The position numbers and the translations under genes are program-made. Below are positions 18,380-26,894 of a stretch of DNA of 53,192 nucleotides, piece by piece. The notes under the pieces are model-generated. The model did not search any database. It had not been told where the DNA came from and was given only the letters and a program-made list of their open reading frames with translations. Origin of the DNA: CAYSRC01 sp964433495. Its GTDB lineage: Bacteria; Bacillota; Clostridia; Oscillospirales; Ruminococcaceae. Each line of letters starts with the position of its first letter. Position 1 is the stretch's first letter. Location: the NCBI GenBank assembly GCA_964433495.1, contig CAYSRC010000012.1:1-53192 (forward strand), read 5' to 3'.

Positions 18380-18827
18380 ACGCCCCTTTCCTTTAAAACA
18401 TCACAGCACTACTATCATACTGCGCAGCGGCGTTATTTAGTACAGCATGCCGCTCGCATTTTTCGGCAGCAACGGCGTTTTTGCCGGCATTACAGTGGTT
18501 TTAAGTGTTCTCCTTTTGCTGCACCTGACAGATTTGGGGGCATCCCCTTTATTCGGTTTCGACGCCTGTCCGCCCGGCCGTCGGCGCAGCCGATATCCCG
18601 CATCAGTATCCCTTTCGACACCTGTCCCTGCCTTTGCTGCCGATGATGATCGAACCCGGTTTTGCCTGACGGTATACACCCGCTTGCCCAAGCTTGTGCA
18701 CTTTTTGTTTTCTTGCCCTTTGGCCCTGAATTTTGCCCCCTGCCCTTCGGTCTTTGGCACTTTTGTCTTTGCGGATCTGGTTTTTTGCCCTTGCCCTTCG
18801 GTCTTTGCCTAAGACCCCCTTACCGCG
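18380..18827. other. Spacer with a 51-nt-period direct repeat
   Basis: The space between the GHL10 gene and the palindromic element has no convincing gene. It contains an exact 16-base direct repeat, TGCCCTTCGGTCTTTG, at 18741-18756 and 18792-18807 (period 51), within a purine-rich minus strand. One minus-strand frame (18603-18860) would encode a very basic 85-residue peptide with repeated KDRRA, but it has no good ribosome binding site and reads like translated repeat. Confidence 0.5.
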
Positions 18828-18897
18828 CGCAATCGGTACGGCGCGCGGCAGGGTCCACATGTTCCCGTGAATTCTGCCGAGCTCCGTACCGATTGCG
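18828..18897 (-). repeat. Nested palindromic element downstream of ftsH
   Basis: CGCAATCGGTACGG (18828-18841) and CCGTACCGATTGCG (18884-18897) form a perfect 14-bp outer stem. Inside it GGCAG (18847-18851) pairs with CTGCC (18874-18878), giving a two-tier hairpin of 70 bases. It lies just past the ftsH terminator. The form suggests a REP/MITE-like repeat or a structured RNA; the window holds only one copy. Confidence 0.55.
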
Positions 18898-18937
18898 TTC
18901 GGCTCCTCTTATTCTGATACAAATTCTCCGTCCCTGC

Positions 18938-18980
18938 GGCAAAAAAGCCCTCTGTTTGTTTCAACAAACAGAGGGCTTTT
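18938..18980 (-). terminator. Intrinsic terminator of the ftsH operon
   Basis: AAAAGCCCTCTGTTTGTT (18943-18960) and its exact complement (18963-18980) form an 18-bp stem, followed on the minus strand by TT and then GCCGC, so the T-tract totals six. It lies about 50 bases after the ftsH stop and closes the gdpP-to-ftsH transcript. Confidence 0.9.
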
Positions 18981-19032
18981 AACCTGATTCAACTGTCCTT
19001 TTTTGTGCTGTTTCGACACCGCGCCGCGGGGG

Positions 19033-21018
19033 TCACTCCTCCTTCGGGCTTTCCGCCTGCTCGGGCAAATCCTCGCGGGCGGGCGCTTCCCCGCCGCCGT
19101 CTGCCTCGGGCGGCGCGCTCTGCAAATCCGCCGCCTCGGCGTCGGCGCGCTTTTCTCCGCCCGTCTCCGCGCCGCCCTCGAGCCCCGGGACATAGTTGGG
19201 ATCCATTATCCGCTTGAAGTCGTCGCTGTCGAGCTTCTCGTGTTCGAGCAGGCTGTTCGCGACCTCGTGCAGCTTTTCGATGTGCTCCTCAAGGATCTTC
19301 TTACACTCGGCGTACGCCTCCTCGACGATGTCGCGGACCTCACTGTCGATGAGGTTCGCGATCTCCTCCGAGTAGTTGCGGGAGTGGGTGAAATCGCGCC
19401 CGAGGAACACCTCGTCGTTGTCAGAGCCGTACACGACAGGGCCCAGCTTGTCCGAGAACCCGTACTTTGTCACCATCGAGCGCGCGATGGACGTCGCCCG
19501 CTCAAGGTCGTTGGACGCGCCCGTCGTTATGTCGTCAAGCACGATCTGCTCGGCGACGCGACCGCCGAGCAGCGTCAAAATCTCCTTGTTCATCGAGTTT
19601 TTGGTCACGTGCCTGTCGTCGTCCTCGGGCAGCGACATGGTATAGCCCGCGGCCATGCCGCGCTGGATGATCGAGATCTGGTGCACCAACTTTTCGGGTG
19701 TGGCAAAATAGGTCGCAATGGCGTGGCCCGCCTCGTGATAGGCCGTTATCTTTCGGTCTCGCTCGGTCACGACGTGCGACTTTTTCTCGGGCCCCGCGAT
19801 GACCTTGATGCTCGCCTCCTCGATGTCGGGCTCGGTGATCGCCTTGCGGTTGTTGCGCGCCGCGAGAAGCGCGGCCTCGTTGAGCAGGTTCTCGAGGTCT
19901 GCGCCGGTGAAGCCGGGCGTGCTCTTGGCAATGGTCTTGAGGTTGACGTCGGGCGCGAGCGGCTTGTTGCGCGAGTGCACCTTGAGAATCTCCTCGCGGC
20001 CCTTGATGTCGGGATACCCGACATACACCTGGCGGTCAAAGCGGCCGGGGCGCAGCAGTGCGCGGTCGAGGATGTCCACCCTGTTGGTCGCGGCCATCAC
20101 AATGACGCCCTCGTTGCCGGTAAAGCCGTCCATCTCCACAAGCAGCTGGTTGAGGGTCTGCTCGCGCTCGTCGTGCCCGCCGCCGAGGCCCGCGCCTCTC
20201 TGGCGGCCCACGGCGTCGATCTCATCAATGAAGATGATGCTCGGGCGCTGTTTTTTTGCGTTGTCAAACAGGTCGCGCACACGCGACGCGCCGACGCCGA
20301 CATAAAGCTCGACAAAGTCGGAGCCGGAGATCGAGAAAAACGGCACCCCCGCCTCGCCCGCAACAGCCCTTGCAAGCAGCGTCTTGCCGGTGCCCGGCGG
20401 GCCGACAAGCAGCACGCCCTTCGGTATCTTCGCGCCGAGCGCGTTGAACTTGGCCGGGCTCTTGAGATACTCGACGATCTCGGCGAGCTCCTCCTTCTCC
20501 TCGTCTGCGCCCGCGACATCGGCGAACACGGCCTTTCTGCCCTCGTCGGCGCCCTTTTTCACCTTGGCCCTGCCGATGTTGCCGATCTTCCCGCCGCCCT
20601 GCTGGCTCATCATGAAATAGAACATCACGACGGTGCCGACAAGCAGCAGGGTGGGCAGCAGGCTGAGCAGGATCGAGCCGATGTTCGAGCTCGCCGTATA
20701 GTTGTAGACCATCGGCGCGTCGGGGTGCTGCTCGTTGTACTGCGCGATGTAGCCGCGCACGTCCGAGAGAAACAGGTCGACGCTCGGCACCGAGTACTGA
20801 TGGGTTGTGGGGGCCGAGTCGGTGACAAGACGGTAGACAAGCCTGCCCGTCCCGAGATCGAGCTCAAACGTCTCGACCTGCTGATTCTTGAATTTTTGGA
20901 CCAAAAGGGAGTACTCTTCGCTCTGCGTGTTGACGTCCCTGAACAGGAACATCATGCTGATGAGCATAAGCGCAATGAGCAGCAGGGATATCCCTCTGCC
21001 CCGTCCTCTGTTTTGCAT
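19033..21018 (-). CDS. ftsH: FtsH membrane-anchored AAA+ zinc metalloprotease
   Basis: This 661-residue protease degrades membrane and soluble proteins. Two transmembrane helices (about 9-27 and 115-136) flank an extracytoplasmic domain; Walker A GPPGTGKT lies at 206-213, Walker B IIFIDEID at 261-268, the second region of homology at TNRVDILDRALLRPGRFDR, and the zinc site HEAGH at 428-432. The C-terminal tail after about residue 600 is acidic and low-complexity. It follows hpt by 37 bases and ends at a strong terminator. The tilS-hpt-ftsH order is a well-known Firmicutes arrangement. Confidence 0.97.
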   Translation of the reverse strand: MQNRGRGRGISLLLIALMLISMMFLFRDVNTQSEEYSLLVQKFKNQQVETFELDLGTGRLVYRLVTDSAPTTHQYSVPSVDLFLSDVRGYIAQYNEQHPDAPMVYNYTASSNIGSILLSLLPTLLLVGTVVMFYFMMSQQGGGKIGNIGRAKVKKGADEGRKAVFADVAGADEEKEELAEIVEYLKSPAKFNALGAKIPKGVLLVGPPGTGKTLLARAVAGEAGVPFFSISGSDFVELYVGVGASRVRDLFDNAKKQRPSIIFIDEIDAVGRQRGAGLGGGHDEREQTLNQLLVEMDGFTGNEGVIVMAATNRVDILDRALLRPGRFDRQVYVGYPDIKGREEILKVHSRNKPLAPDVNLKTIAKSTPGFTGADLENLLNEAALLAARNNRKAITEPDIEEASIKVIAGPEKKSHVVTERDRKITAYHEAGHAIATYFATPEKLVHQISIIQRGMAAGYTMSLPEDDDRHVTKNSMNKEILTLLGGRVAEQIVLDDITTGASNDLERATSIARSMVTKYGFSDKLGPVVYGSDNDEVFLGRDFTHSRNYSEEIANLIDSEVRDIVEEAYAECKKILEEHIEKLHEVANSLLEHEKLDSDDFKRIMDPNYVPGLEGGAETGGEKRADAEAADLQSAPPEADGGGEAPAREDLPEQAESPKEE

Positions 21019-21055
21019 AAAAAGGTTCCGTTTCTACGCGAAAAACGCGGTTTGC

Positions 21056-21640
21056 TTATTTGGCGTCGGTCTGCTTTTGTTTTTCAAGTGCCTCGGCATC
21101 CTCACTCGAGTAGACCGAGGGCTTGAGCACGCCGATGTACGGAAGGTTGCGGTAGTGCTCTTCATAGTCGAGACCGTAGCCGATGACGAATTCGTCGGGG
21201 ATCTCAAAACCGACATAGTCCGCTTTGACGCTCGACTTGCGCCTGCACGGCTTGTCGAGCAGCGTGGCTATCCTGACGCTTGCGGGGTTGCGGTCCTTGA
21301 GAATGCCCGTTATATATTCAAGCGTGAGCCCGCTGTCGAGAATGTCCTCGACAATGAGCACGTCGCGGTTTTCGATGGGGATATCTATATCCTTTATTAT
21401 GCGCACAACTCCGCTGCTTACAACACCGCCCGCGAAGCTTGAGACAACCATAAAGTCGATCTCGGTGTTGACGTCCATCGCCCGAATGAGGTCGGACACA
21501 AACACCACCGAGCCTTTGAGAACGCTGACCACCAGAGGGATCTTCCCCTTGTAGTCGTCCGAGATCCTGCGCCCGAGCTCCTTTACCTTTTGGGCGATCT
21601 CCTCCTCGGACAGAAGAACCTTGAGTACGTCGTTGTGCAT
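21056..21640 (-). CDS. hpt: Hypoxanthine phosphoribosyltransferase
   Basis: This 194-residue type I phosphoribosyltransferase salvages hypoxanthine (and guanine) to nucleotides using PRPP. The PRPP-binding loop VLIVEDILDSGLTL lies at 94-107, the flexible-loop region SSFAGGVVSSG around 67-77, and the purine-binding DYVGFEIPDEFVIGYGLDY near the C-terminus. The protein is slightly longer than the usual 180 or so residues because of a charged C-terminal tail. Its ATG is directly adjacent to the tilS stop, and ftsH follows. Confidence 0.95.
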   Translation of the reverse strand: MHNDVLKVLLSEEEIAQKVKELGRRISDDYKGKIPLVVSVLKGSVVFVSDLIRAMDVNTEIDFMVVSSFAGGVVSSGVVRIIKDIDIPIENRDVLIVEDILDSGLTLEYITGILKDRNPASVRIATLLDKPCRRKSSVKADYVGFEIPDEFVIGYGLDYEEHYRNLPYIGVLKPSVYSSEDAEALEKQKQTDAK

Positions 21641-22996
21641 TTACCTCTCCCCCTCGAGTGTAATATTCAGTATTCTCTTTGTGTTTTCATCGCACGCAAC
21701 CCGCCTGTCGGGGCCCTGCCCCGGCACCCAAATCACGCCCTCGCCGTCGCATACGACGGGCACGGCCCCCCGCAGGTGCGCGGGAATCCGCATCTCTCCG
21801 AACAGCTTTTTGAGCGTCTTTGTGTTGTGTCTGCGGTAGGAGGAAAAAACATCCCCCTCCCTTCTGCCGCGAATCATAACGGTACCAATTATTTTACCAC
21901 AATCAATTGAATTATTTAAGACGTATCTGTAACTTTTTTTTAACTGCGGATACGGGAAGTCCAAAAACTCCGCTTTGAGGGTGTAGCCCCCGAACACGTT
22001 TATGCCGTTTTTCAGCGCCGCCGGCGCGGGAGCTGCGGCCTCCTCGATGTCGCCGCGCAAAAAGAGCCTGTCGTTCTCGAGCCGCAGATACAGCCCGTTC
22101 GCAAGCTGCAATTCTTTCAGCGAGCCGTCGGCGACCCTGTAGGCGAGCGAGACGGCCGTCTCGGCGGCGTCGCACCCCGCCTGCTCGCACAGCAGCTTGA
22201 GCGCCTGCTTTGCATACAGCTCGCCCCCGCCGAGTATCGCGCGGGCGGAATAGCAGCCATCCGAGATGTACGCCTCGCGCAAAAGCTCGTTTCCGCCCTG
22301 CTCCAAAAACTCGTTTATCCTGCCCGCGCTCATCGCGAACCGCGCGATGTTGTCGACGGCGGCCGAGTTGACAAGGCACAGCTCGGGCAGCACGTTGTGC
22401 CGTATCCTGTTGCGCGAAAAGTCATCGCTGAGGTTTGTTTCGTCAACCGCGAACCGCAGCGCGTTTTCGGCGCAGTAGCGCTCGATCTTCTCTCGCGTCA
22501 CCCCGATGAGCGGGCGCACGATGTTGTCCCGCACGGGCGGGATGCCCCTCGCGCCGCGAAGCCCCGTGCCGCGTGACAGGTTGAACAGCACCGTCTCGAC
22601 GAGGTCGTTTTTGTTGTGCGCGACCGCGATGACCGAGCCGTCCCGACGTGCGATGTTTTCAAAAAAGTCGTACCGCAGCGCCCGCGCCCAGCTCTCGACG
22701 CTCTCGCCCGCGGGGCGCTCGAGCTCGGACATGTGTCCGTAGCCCACCTCGAGCCCGACACCGAGGCGGAGGCACAGCTCGGCGACAAGCCGCTCGTCGG
22801 CGTCGGCGCTCTCGCCGCGCAGCCCGTGGTTAAAGTGGCAGGCGGCGACCGTTTTGAGCCCCAGCTCCTGCCTGCACGCACAGATGACGTGCAGCAGCGC
22901 CACCGAATCGGCGCCGCCCGAAACGCACACCAGCGCGTTGTCGCCGCGCGAAAACATCCGATACTCCCTGACCGTTTTTAAAAACTCTTCCCTCAT
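21641..22996 (-). CDS. tilS: tRNA(Ile)-lysidine synthetase
   Basis: This 451-residue enzyme converts cytidine 34 of tRNA-Ile(CAU) to lysidine, allowing AUA decoding. The ATP-pyrophosphatase P-loop SGGADS lies at 26-31, with the HFNHGLRGESADADE block, VAHNKNDLVETVLFNLSRGTGLRG and RPLIGVTREKIERYC following. The C-terminal substrate-binding domain includes the R-x-R-x-GD-type motif as IRGRREGDVF and KTLKKLFGEMRIP. Length is normal. It begins 2 bases after the dnaB stop and abuts hpt. Confidence 0.95.
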   Translation of the reverse strand: MREEFLKTVREYRMFSRGDNALVCVSGGADSVALLHVICACRQELGLKTVAACHFNHGLRGESADADERLVAELCLRLGVGLEVGYGHMSELERPAGESVESWARALRYDFFENIARRDGSVIAVAHNKNDLVETVLFNLSRGTGLRGARGIPPVRDNIVRPLIGVTREKIERYCAENALRFAVDETNLSDDFSRNRIRHNVLPELCLVNSAAVDNIARFAMSAGRINEFLEQGGNELLREAYISDGCYSARAILGGGELYAKQALKLLCEQAGCDAAETAVSLAYRVADGSLKELQLANGLYLRLENDRLFLRGDIEEAAAPAPAALKNGINVFGGYTLKAEFLDFPYPQLKKSYRYVLNNSIDCGKIIGTVMIRGRREGDVFSSYRRHNTKTLKKLFGEMRIPAHLRGAVPVVCDGEGVIWVPGQGPDRRVACDENTKRILNITLEGER

Positions 22997-22998
22997 GG

Positions 22999-24345
22999 CT
23001 AAAAGTATTCCTCCGCGGCGAGCGATGTAAAGCGGGTGTGCGCGCCGTCCCAGTGAAGGTCGATGCGCCGCGTGTCCCCGTGGCGGTTTTTGGCCACGAT
23101 CAGCGACACCTCGCTGTTGTCATCGTCGTCCTCGGTGCTCTCTTTATGTATGAACAGCACGATGTCGGCGTCCTGCTCGATGGAGCCGCTGTCCCGCAGG
23201 TCGGAGAGCTTGGGCCGCCTCGCCTGCTTTTCGTTGTCGCGGCTGAGCTGCGAGAGCAGGATGATCGGGACGTTCAGCTCCTTCGCCATGATCTTGAAGG
23301 CGCGGGTGATGTCGGAGATCTCGTTGACCCTGTTCTCACGCCCCGTGCCGCCCATCAGCTGAAGATAGTCCACGATGACGAGGCCGAGGTTTTTTATCCT
23401 GCGCGCCTTGGACTTTATCTCCTGCACCGAGACGCCGCTCTTGTCGTCGATGAATATCCTCGCCTTGGACAGGCTGCCCGTCGCCTCGGCGATGCTCGTC
23501 CAGTCGTCGGGGGCGATCTCGCCGCTTCGGAACGCGACCGAGGTGACGCCCGACACACTGCTGAGTATCCTCTGCGCGAGCTGCTGCTTGGTCATCTCGA
23601 GTGAGAATACGGCGACCGCCGTGTCCTCCCGCGAGGTCGCGATGTTGGTCGCGACGTTGAGTGCAAAGCTCGTCTTGCCGACGCCGGGGCGCGCCGCGAG
23701 GATGATGAGGTCGGACTTGTTGAGCCCGGTCAGCGTCCTGTCCAGCTCGCCGAAGCCGGTCGGAATGCCCATGTACTTCTCTTTGTCGGGCCCTGTCAGC
23801 CTGTTGAGGTTTTCGATCACGTCGAGCAGCACTGAATCAAGCTGCCACATCTCGGTGGTGTCACGCCCGTTTCGTATGTCGTATATCTTCTGCTCGGCGA
23901 AGTCGAGCAGCCGCTCGGACGCGTCGCGCGCACCCGATGCGTTGTCGATTATCTCGCGGCAGGCGTTTATCAGCGTCCTCGTCAGGTACCTGTCGTACAC
24001 GATGCGCGCGTAGGTCGCGGCGTTCGCGATGGTCGGCACCGTCTCGGTCACCGAAAACAGGTATACCTTTGCGTCCTCGGCCGACGGGAACACGTTTGCC
24101 GCCGTGACCGCGTCGAGCACCGTGACAAAGTCGACGGGCTTGCCCGCGTTGACCATGAGGACGATCTCCTTGTAGATGGCCGCGTTCTGCTTGTGGTAAA
24201 AGTGCTCGGGCTGAACAGTGCCGCCTATCTCATCCATGACCCTGCTGTCGGCGATGACCGCACCGAGCACGGCCTGCTCGGCCTCGGTGCTGTACGGCAG
24301 ATTGACCCCCAAGGTCTCAAGCGAAACGCCGTATCCGTCCGCCAT
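22999..24345 (-). CDS. dnaB: Replicative DNA helicase DnaB
   Basis: This 448-residue helicase unwinds DNA at the replication fork as a hexamer (called DnaC in Bacillus). The N-terminal collar domain spans about 10-110 (STEAEQAVLGAVIAD), the linker to about 195, and the RecA-like domain follows with Walker A ARPGVGKT at 218-225, IVDYLQLMGG as the Walker B region and the SRDNEKQARRPKLSDLRDSGSIEQDADIV signature. No intein is present. The ATG has a GGAGGGG ribosome binding site and lies 15 bases after rplI. Confidence 0.97.
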   Translation of the reverse strand: MADGYGVSLETLGVNLPYSTEAEQAVLGAVIADSRVMDEIGGTVQPEHFYHKQNAAIYKEIVLMVNAGKPVDFVTVLDAVTAANVFPSAEDAKVYLFSVTETVPTIANAATYARIVYDRYLTRTLINACREIIDNASGARDASERLLDFAEQKIYDIRNGRDTTEMWQLDSVLLDVIENLNRLTGPDKEKYMGIPTGFGELDRTLTGLNKSDLIILAARPGVGKTSFALNVATNIATSREDTAVAVFSLEMTKQQLAQRILSSVSGVTSVAFRSGEIAPDDWTSIAEATGSLSKARIFIDDKSGVSVQEIKSKARRIKNLGLVIVDYLQLMGGTGRENRVNEISDITRAFKIMAKELNVPIILLSQLSRDNEKQARRPKLSDLRDSGSIEQDADIVLFIHKESTEDDDDNSEVSLIVAKNRHGDTRRIDLHWDGAHTRFTSLAAEEYF

Positions 24346-24360
24346 CGGACACCCCTCCTC

Positions 24361-24804
24361 CTACTCGCGCACCTCGACCGTCACCTCGGCGTCGACGCCC
24401 CGGTAGATCTTCACCGCGGCCGTGTAGGTGCCGAACGCCTTGATGTCGTGCTCGAGCTGTATCTTGCGCTTGTCCACCTCACAGCCCGTCGTCCGCTTTA
24501 TCTCGTCGGCAATCTCCTTTGCGGTCACCGAGCCGAACAGCCGGTCGCCCGCGCCCGCCTTCGCCCTGATGACGAGCTTTCGTCCGTTTATCTTCTCCGC
24601 GGTCTCCCTTGCGGCGGCGAGCTCGAGGTCGGCCCTGTGCTGCTTTGCGCTGTTTTTGCCCTTTATCTCGTTCACCGCGATGCTCGTGGCCTCGCGCGCG
24701 AGCCCGCGGGGGAACAGAAAGTTCCTCGCGTAGCCGTCCGACACCTCGACGATGTCATCCTTTTTTCCCGTGCCCTTTATGTCGCTTAAAAGCACAACCT
24801 TCAT
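24361..24804 (-). CDS. rplI: Large ribosomal subunit protein bL9
   Basis: This 147-residue protein is L9, with its typical N-terminal domain MKVVLLSDIKGTGKKDDIVEVSDGYARNFLFPRGLA, a long connecting helix, and the C-terminal rRNA-binding domain LFGSVTAKEIADEI through VKIYRGVDAEVTVEV. It lies between gdpP and dnaB, the standard Firmicutes order. The ribosome binding site (AAAGGAGGG) overlaps the last codons and stop of gdpP, so translation of the two is linked. Confidence 0.97.
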   Translation of the reverse strand: MKVVLLSDIKGTGKKDDIVEVSDGYARNFLFPRGLAREATSIAVNEIKGKNSAKQHRADLELAAARETAEKINGRKLVIRAKAGAGDRLFGSVTAKEIADEIKRTTGCEVDKRKIQLEHDIKAFGTYTAAVKIYRGVDAEVTVEVRE

Positions 24805-24807
24805 GGG

Positions 24808-26793
24808 TTAACCCTCCTTTGCCGCTTTGGGCTTTTCATTGTTTTCAAGATAGCTGTCGACGGCGGCATACAGCATGTCCCGCACCTCGCTCACGCTGAG
24901 GTCTCCCAGCTGCACGCCCGCCATCGTCTGGTGGCCGCCGCCGCCGAGCTTTTCCATAATCAGCTGCACGTTGTAGCTGCCGTACGAGCGCGCCGAGATA
25001 TTTATCCTGTTTTGGAATTTCATCGCGACAATCGACGCGCTTATGCCGTCGATGAGCAGCAGCTCGTCCGCGGCCTGCGGCATGACGACGCGCATGTTCT
25101 CGGGCAGCGACTCGGTAATCGCGATGGCGCACCCGCGGTAGACCTCGGCCGACGAGACGAGCTGCGCCCTGCACCGATAGGTCTCAAGGTCGGTCGAAAA
25201 CAACAGCTTTGCCTCGGTCGTCTCGGCGCCCAAAAGCCGCAGGTAGGACGCCGCCTCAAAGGTGCGCACGCCGGTTCTCACGGTGAAGTCCTTGGTGTCG
25301 AGCATGATGCCCGACAGCATCCCCTGCGCCTCGAGCGGGGTGAGCCTGTTGTCCTCGCTCTCGATGTTCTGCAACAGCTCGGTCACGAGCTCGCAGCAGG
25401 ACGAGGCGTAGGTCTCAAGATACGCGAGCAGCGGGTTTGAGATATAGTCCACCATCTTGCGGTGGTGGTCGATAATAATGACGTTTTTGGTGTATTTGAG
25501 CGCGTCGGCGCACTCCATAAGCCCCTTGGTGTGGCAGTCGACTACGACAACAAGGGTGCCGTCGTCGATCTCGTCAAGGCAGCTTGTGGGGGTGAGAAAC
25601 CAGTCGGCGTGCCCCGCTTTTTTGAGCTTGTCGAGCAACGGCCCCGCCATCGTGGTCTTTTGGTCGATGATGATGTGCGCCTGCTTACCGCACATCTGCG
25701 AAAACCTGAGCATACCGACGGCGGCGCCCAGCGCGTCGAGGTCGGAGTTTTTGTGCCCCATCACCATTATCCTGCTTGCACCCCGCACAAGCTCGGCTAT
25801 CGCGTTTGCCATGATGCGCGACTTGACCTTGTTGCGCTTTTCGACCGCCTTGTTGACACCGCCGAAAAACTCGTATCCGGTCTTCGTCTTCATCGCGGCC
25901 TGGTCGCCGCCGCGCCCGAGCGCCATGTCAAGCGCCTTGCGCGCCTGCATGTGGTTTTCGTACAGCGTCTTTGCGCCGCGCCCCACGCCGATCGACATGC
26001 TGACGGGCACGCCGCCGCCGGGGATTGCCCTGACGGTGTCGAGGATGGAAAACCGCTGCTCGATCACATGCCGCATGTGCCGCTCCTCAACGATCGCGAT
26101 GTAGCTGTTGTTCGAAAGGCGGGCGAAGATGCCGTTGGTGTTGTTGATAAAGTCCTCCATCGCCCTGAACACCTCGGAGAGCACCTCGGCCCGCGCGCCC
26201 TCGGACATCTGGGACGACAGCTCGTCATAGCTGTCGAGCATGAACAGCAGCACCGACGGCCTCGACTCTTTGAATTCGACCGCCTCGCGGTAGACGGTGG
26301 TGTCCTCGTGCAGGAACGAGATGAACACCACGCCGTCGCCCTGCTTGACACAGTTGGAGCAGACGGTGAAGTGGTGGTCGCCGATCATGTAGCCGCAGCC
26401 CTCCTGCGACATCGAGCGGGACACGTCAAAGCCCGCAACGGTCTTCGCGATGTCCTCGAGATAGATGTCCCTGTCGTTCAAAATCGTGTGCTTAAAGGCG
26501 CTGTTGTACCACAGCACGCTGCCGTTCGCGTCCGTGATGACCACGGGCGAGCTCATCGTCGAGAGAACCGACTGCCGCACGCTGCCCGCCCGAAAGCCGG
26601 TAAAGAGGGCAGCAAAGCTCTTTCGGATGCCTGCGATCTTGACAATGCACAGCACGGCGACCGCGACCGTACAGGCAAGCGCCGCGTAAAACAGCGGCCT
26701 GCTGACAAAAAAGGCCCCGACGCACAGCGCCGTAAAGCAGACGGCGAGGATTATCCACGCCACTTCAAAGACGATGTTCTTTTTAAACAGCAT
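24808..26793 (-). CDS. gdpP: Cyclic-di-AMP phosphodiesterase GdpP
   Basis: This 661-residue membrane protein hydrolyses c-di-AMP, controlling cell-wall and osmotic homeostasis. From ATG 26793: two transmembrane helices (about 8-50), a PAS-like domain near 75-150, a degenerate GGDEF domain (IGVGRGAKTLYENHMQARKALDMALGRGGDQAAMK), the DHH domain with GHKNSDLDALG, VVVDCH and IIDHHRK, and the C-terminal DHHA1 domain with GGGGHQTMAG. The open frame extends 17 codons more, but those lie in the GC-rich spacer and the chosen ATG is preceded by GGTGGGAAAG. The gene follows rnjA after 97 bases. Confidence 0.95.
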   Translation of the reverse strand: MLFKKNIVFEVAWIILAVCFTALCVGAFFVSRPLFYAALACTVAVAVLCIVKIAGIRKSFAALFTGFRAGSVRQSVLSTMSSPVVITDANGSVLWYNSAFKHTILNDRDIYLEDIAKTVAGFDVSRSMSQEGCGYMIGDHHFTVCSNCVKQGDGVVFISFLHEDTTVYREAVEFKESRPSVLLFMLDSYDELSSQMSEGARAEVLSEVFRAMEDFINNTNGIFARLSNNSYIAIVEERHMRHVIEQRFSILDTVRAIPGGGVPVSMSIGVGRGAKTLYENHMQARKALDMALGRGGDQAAMKTKTGYEFFGGVNKAVEKRNKVKSRIMANAIAELVRGASRIMVMGHKNSDLDALGAAVGMLRFSQMCGKQAHIIIDQKTTMAGPLLDKLKKAGHADWFLTPTSCLDEIDDGTLVVVVDCHTKGLMECADALKYTKNVIIIDHHRKMVDYISNPLLAYLETYASSCCELVTELLQNIESEDNRLTPLEAQGMLSGIMLDTKDFTVRTGVRTFEAASYLRLLGAETTEAKLLFSTDLETYRCRAQLVSSAEVYRGCAIAITESLPENMRVVMPQAADELLLIDGISASIVAMKFQNRINISARSYGSYNVQLIMEKLGGGGHQTMAGVQLGDLSVSEVRDMLYAAVDSYLENNEKPKAAKEG

Positions 26794-26877
26794 ATTTCTT
26801 TCCCACCGTTTCGGGCGGCAGAGCGCAGCCGCCGTATTCCGCACCGTTTGCCGCCGGGAAGCAAAAAGCCAAAGCCC

Positions 26878-26894
26878 CCCGGCGCGGCGCCGGG
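26878..26894 (-). terminator. Probable terminator of rnjA
   Basis: CCCGGCG (26878-26884) and CGCCGGG (26888-26894) form a 7-bp stem with a 3-base loop directly after the rnjA stop codon. On the minus strand it is followed by GGGCTTTGGCTTTTTG, a delayed T-rich tail. Termination is plausible but may be partial, letting rnjA read into gdpP. Confidence 0.5.

Noticed and set aside
18603..18860. Basic 85-residue minus-strand ORF
   Set aside because: It begins within the palindromic element, has only a weak ribosome binding site, and its repeats reflect DNA-level repeats.
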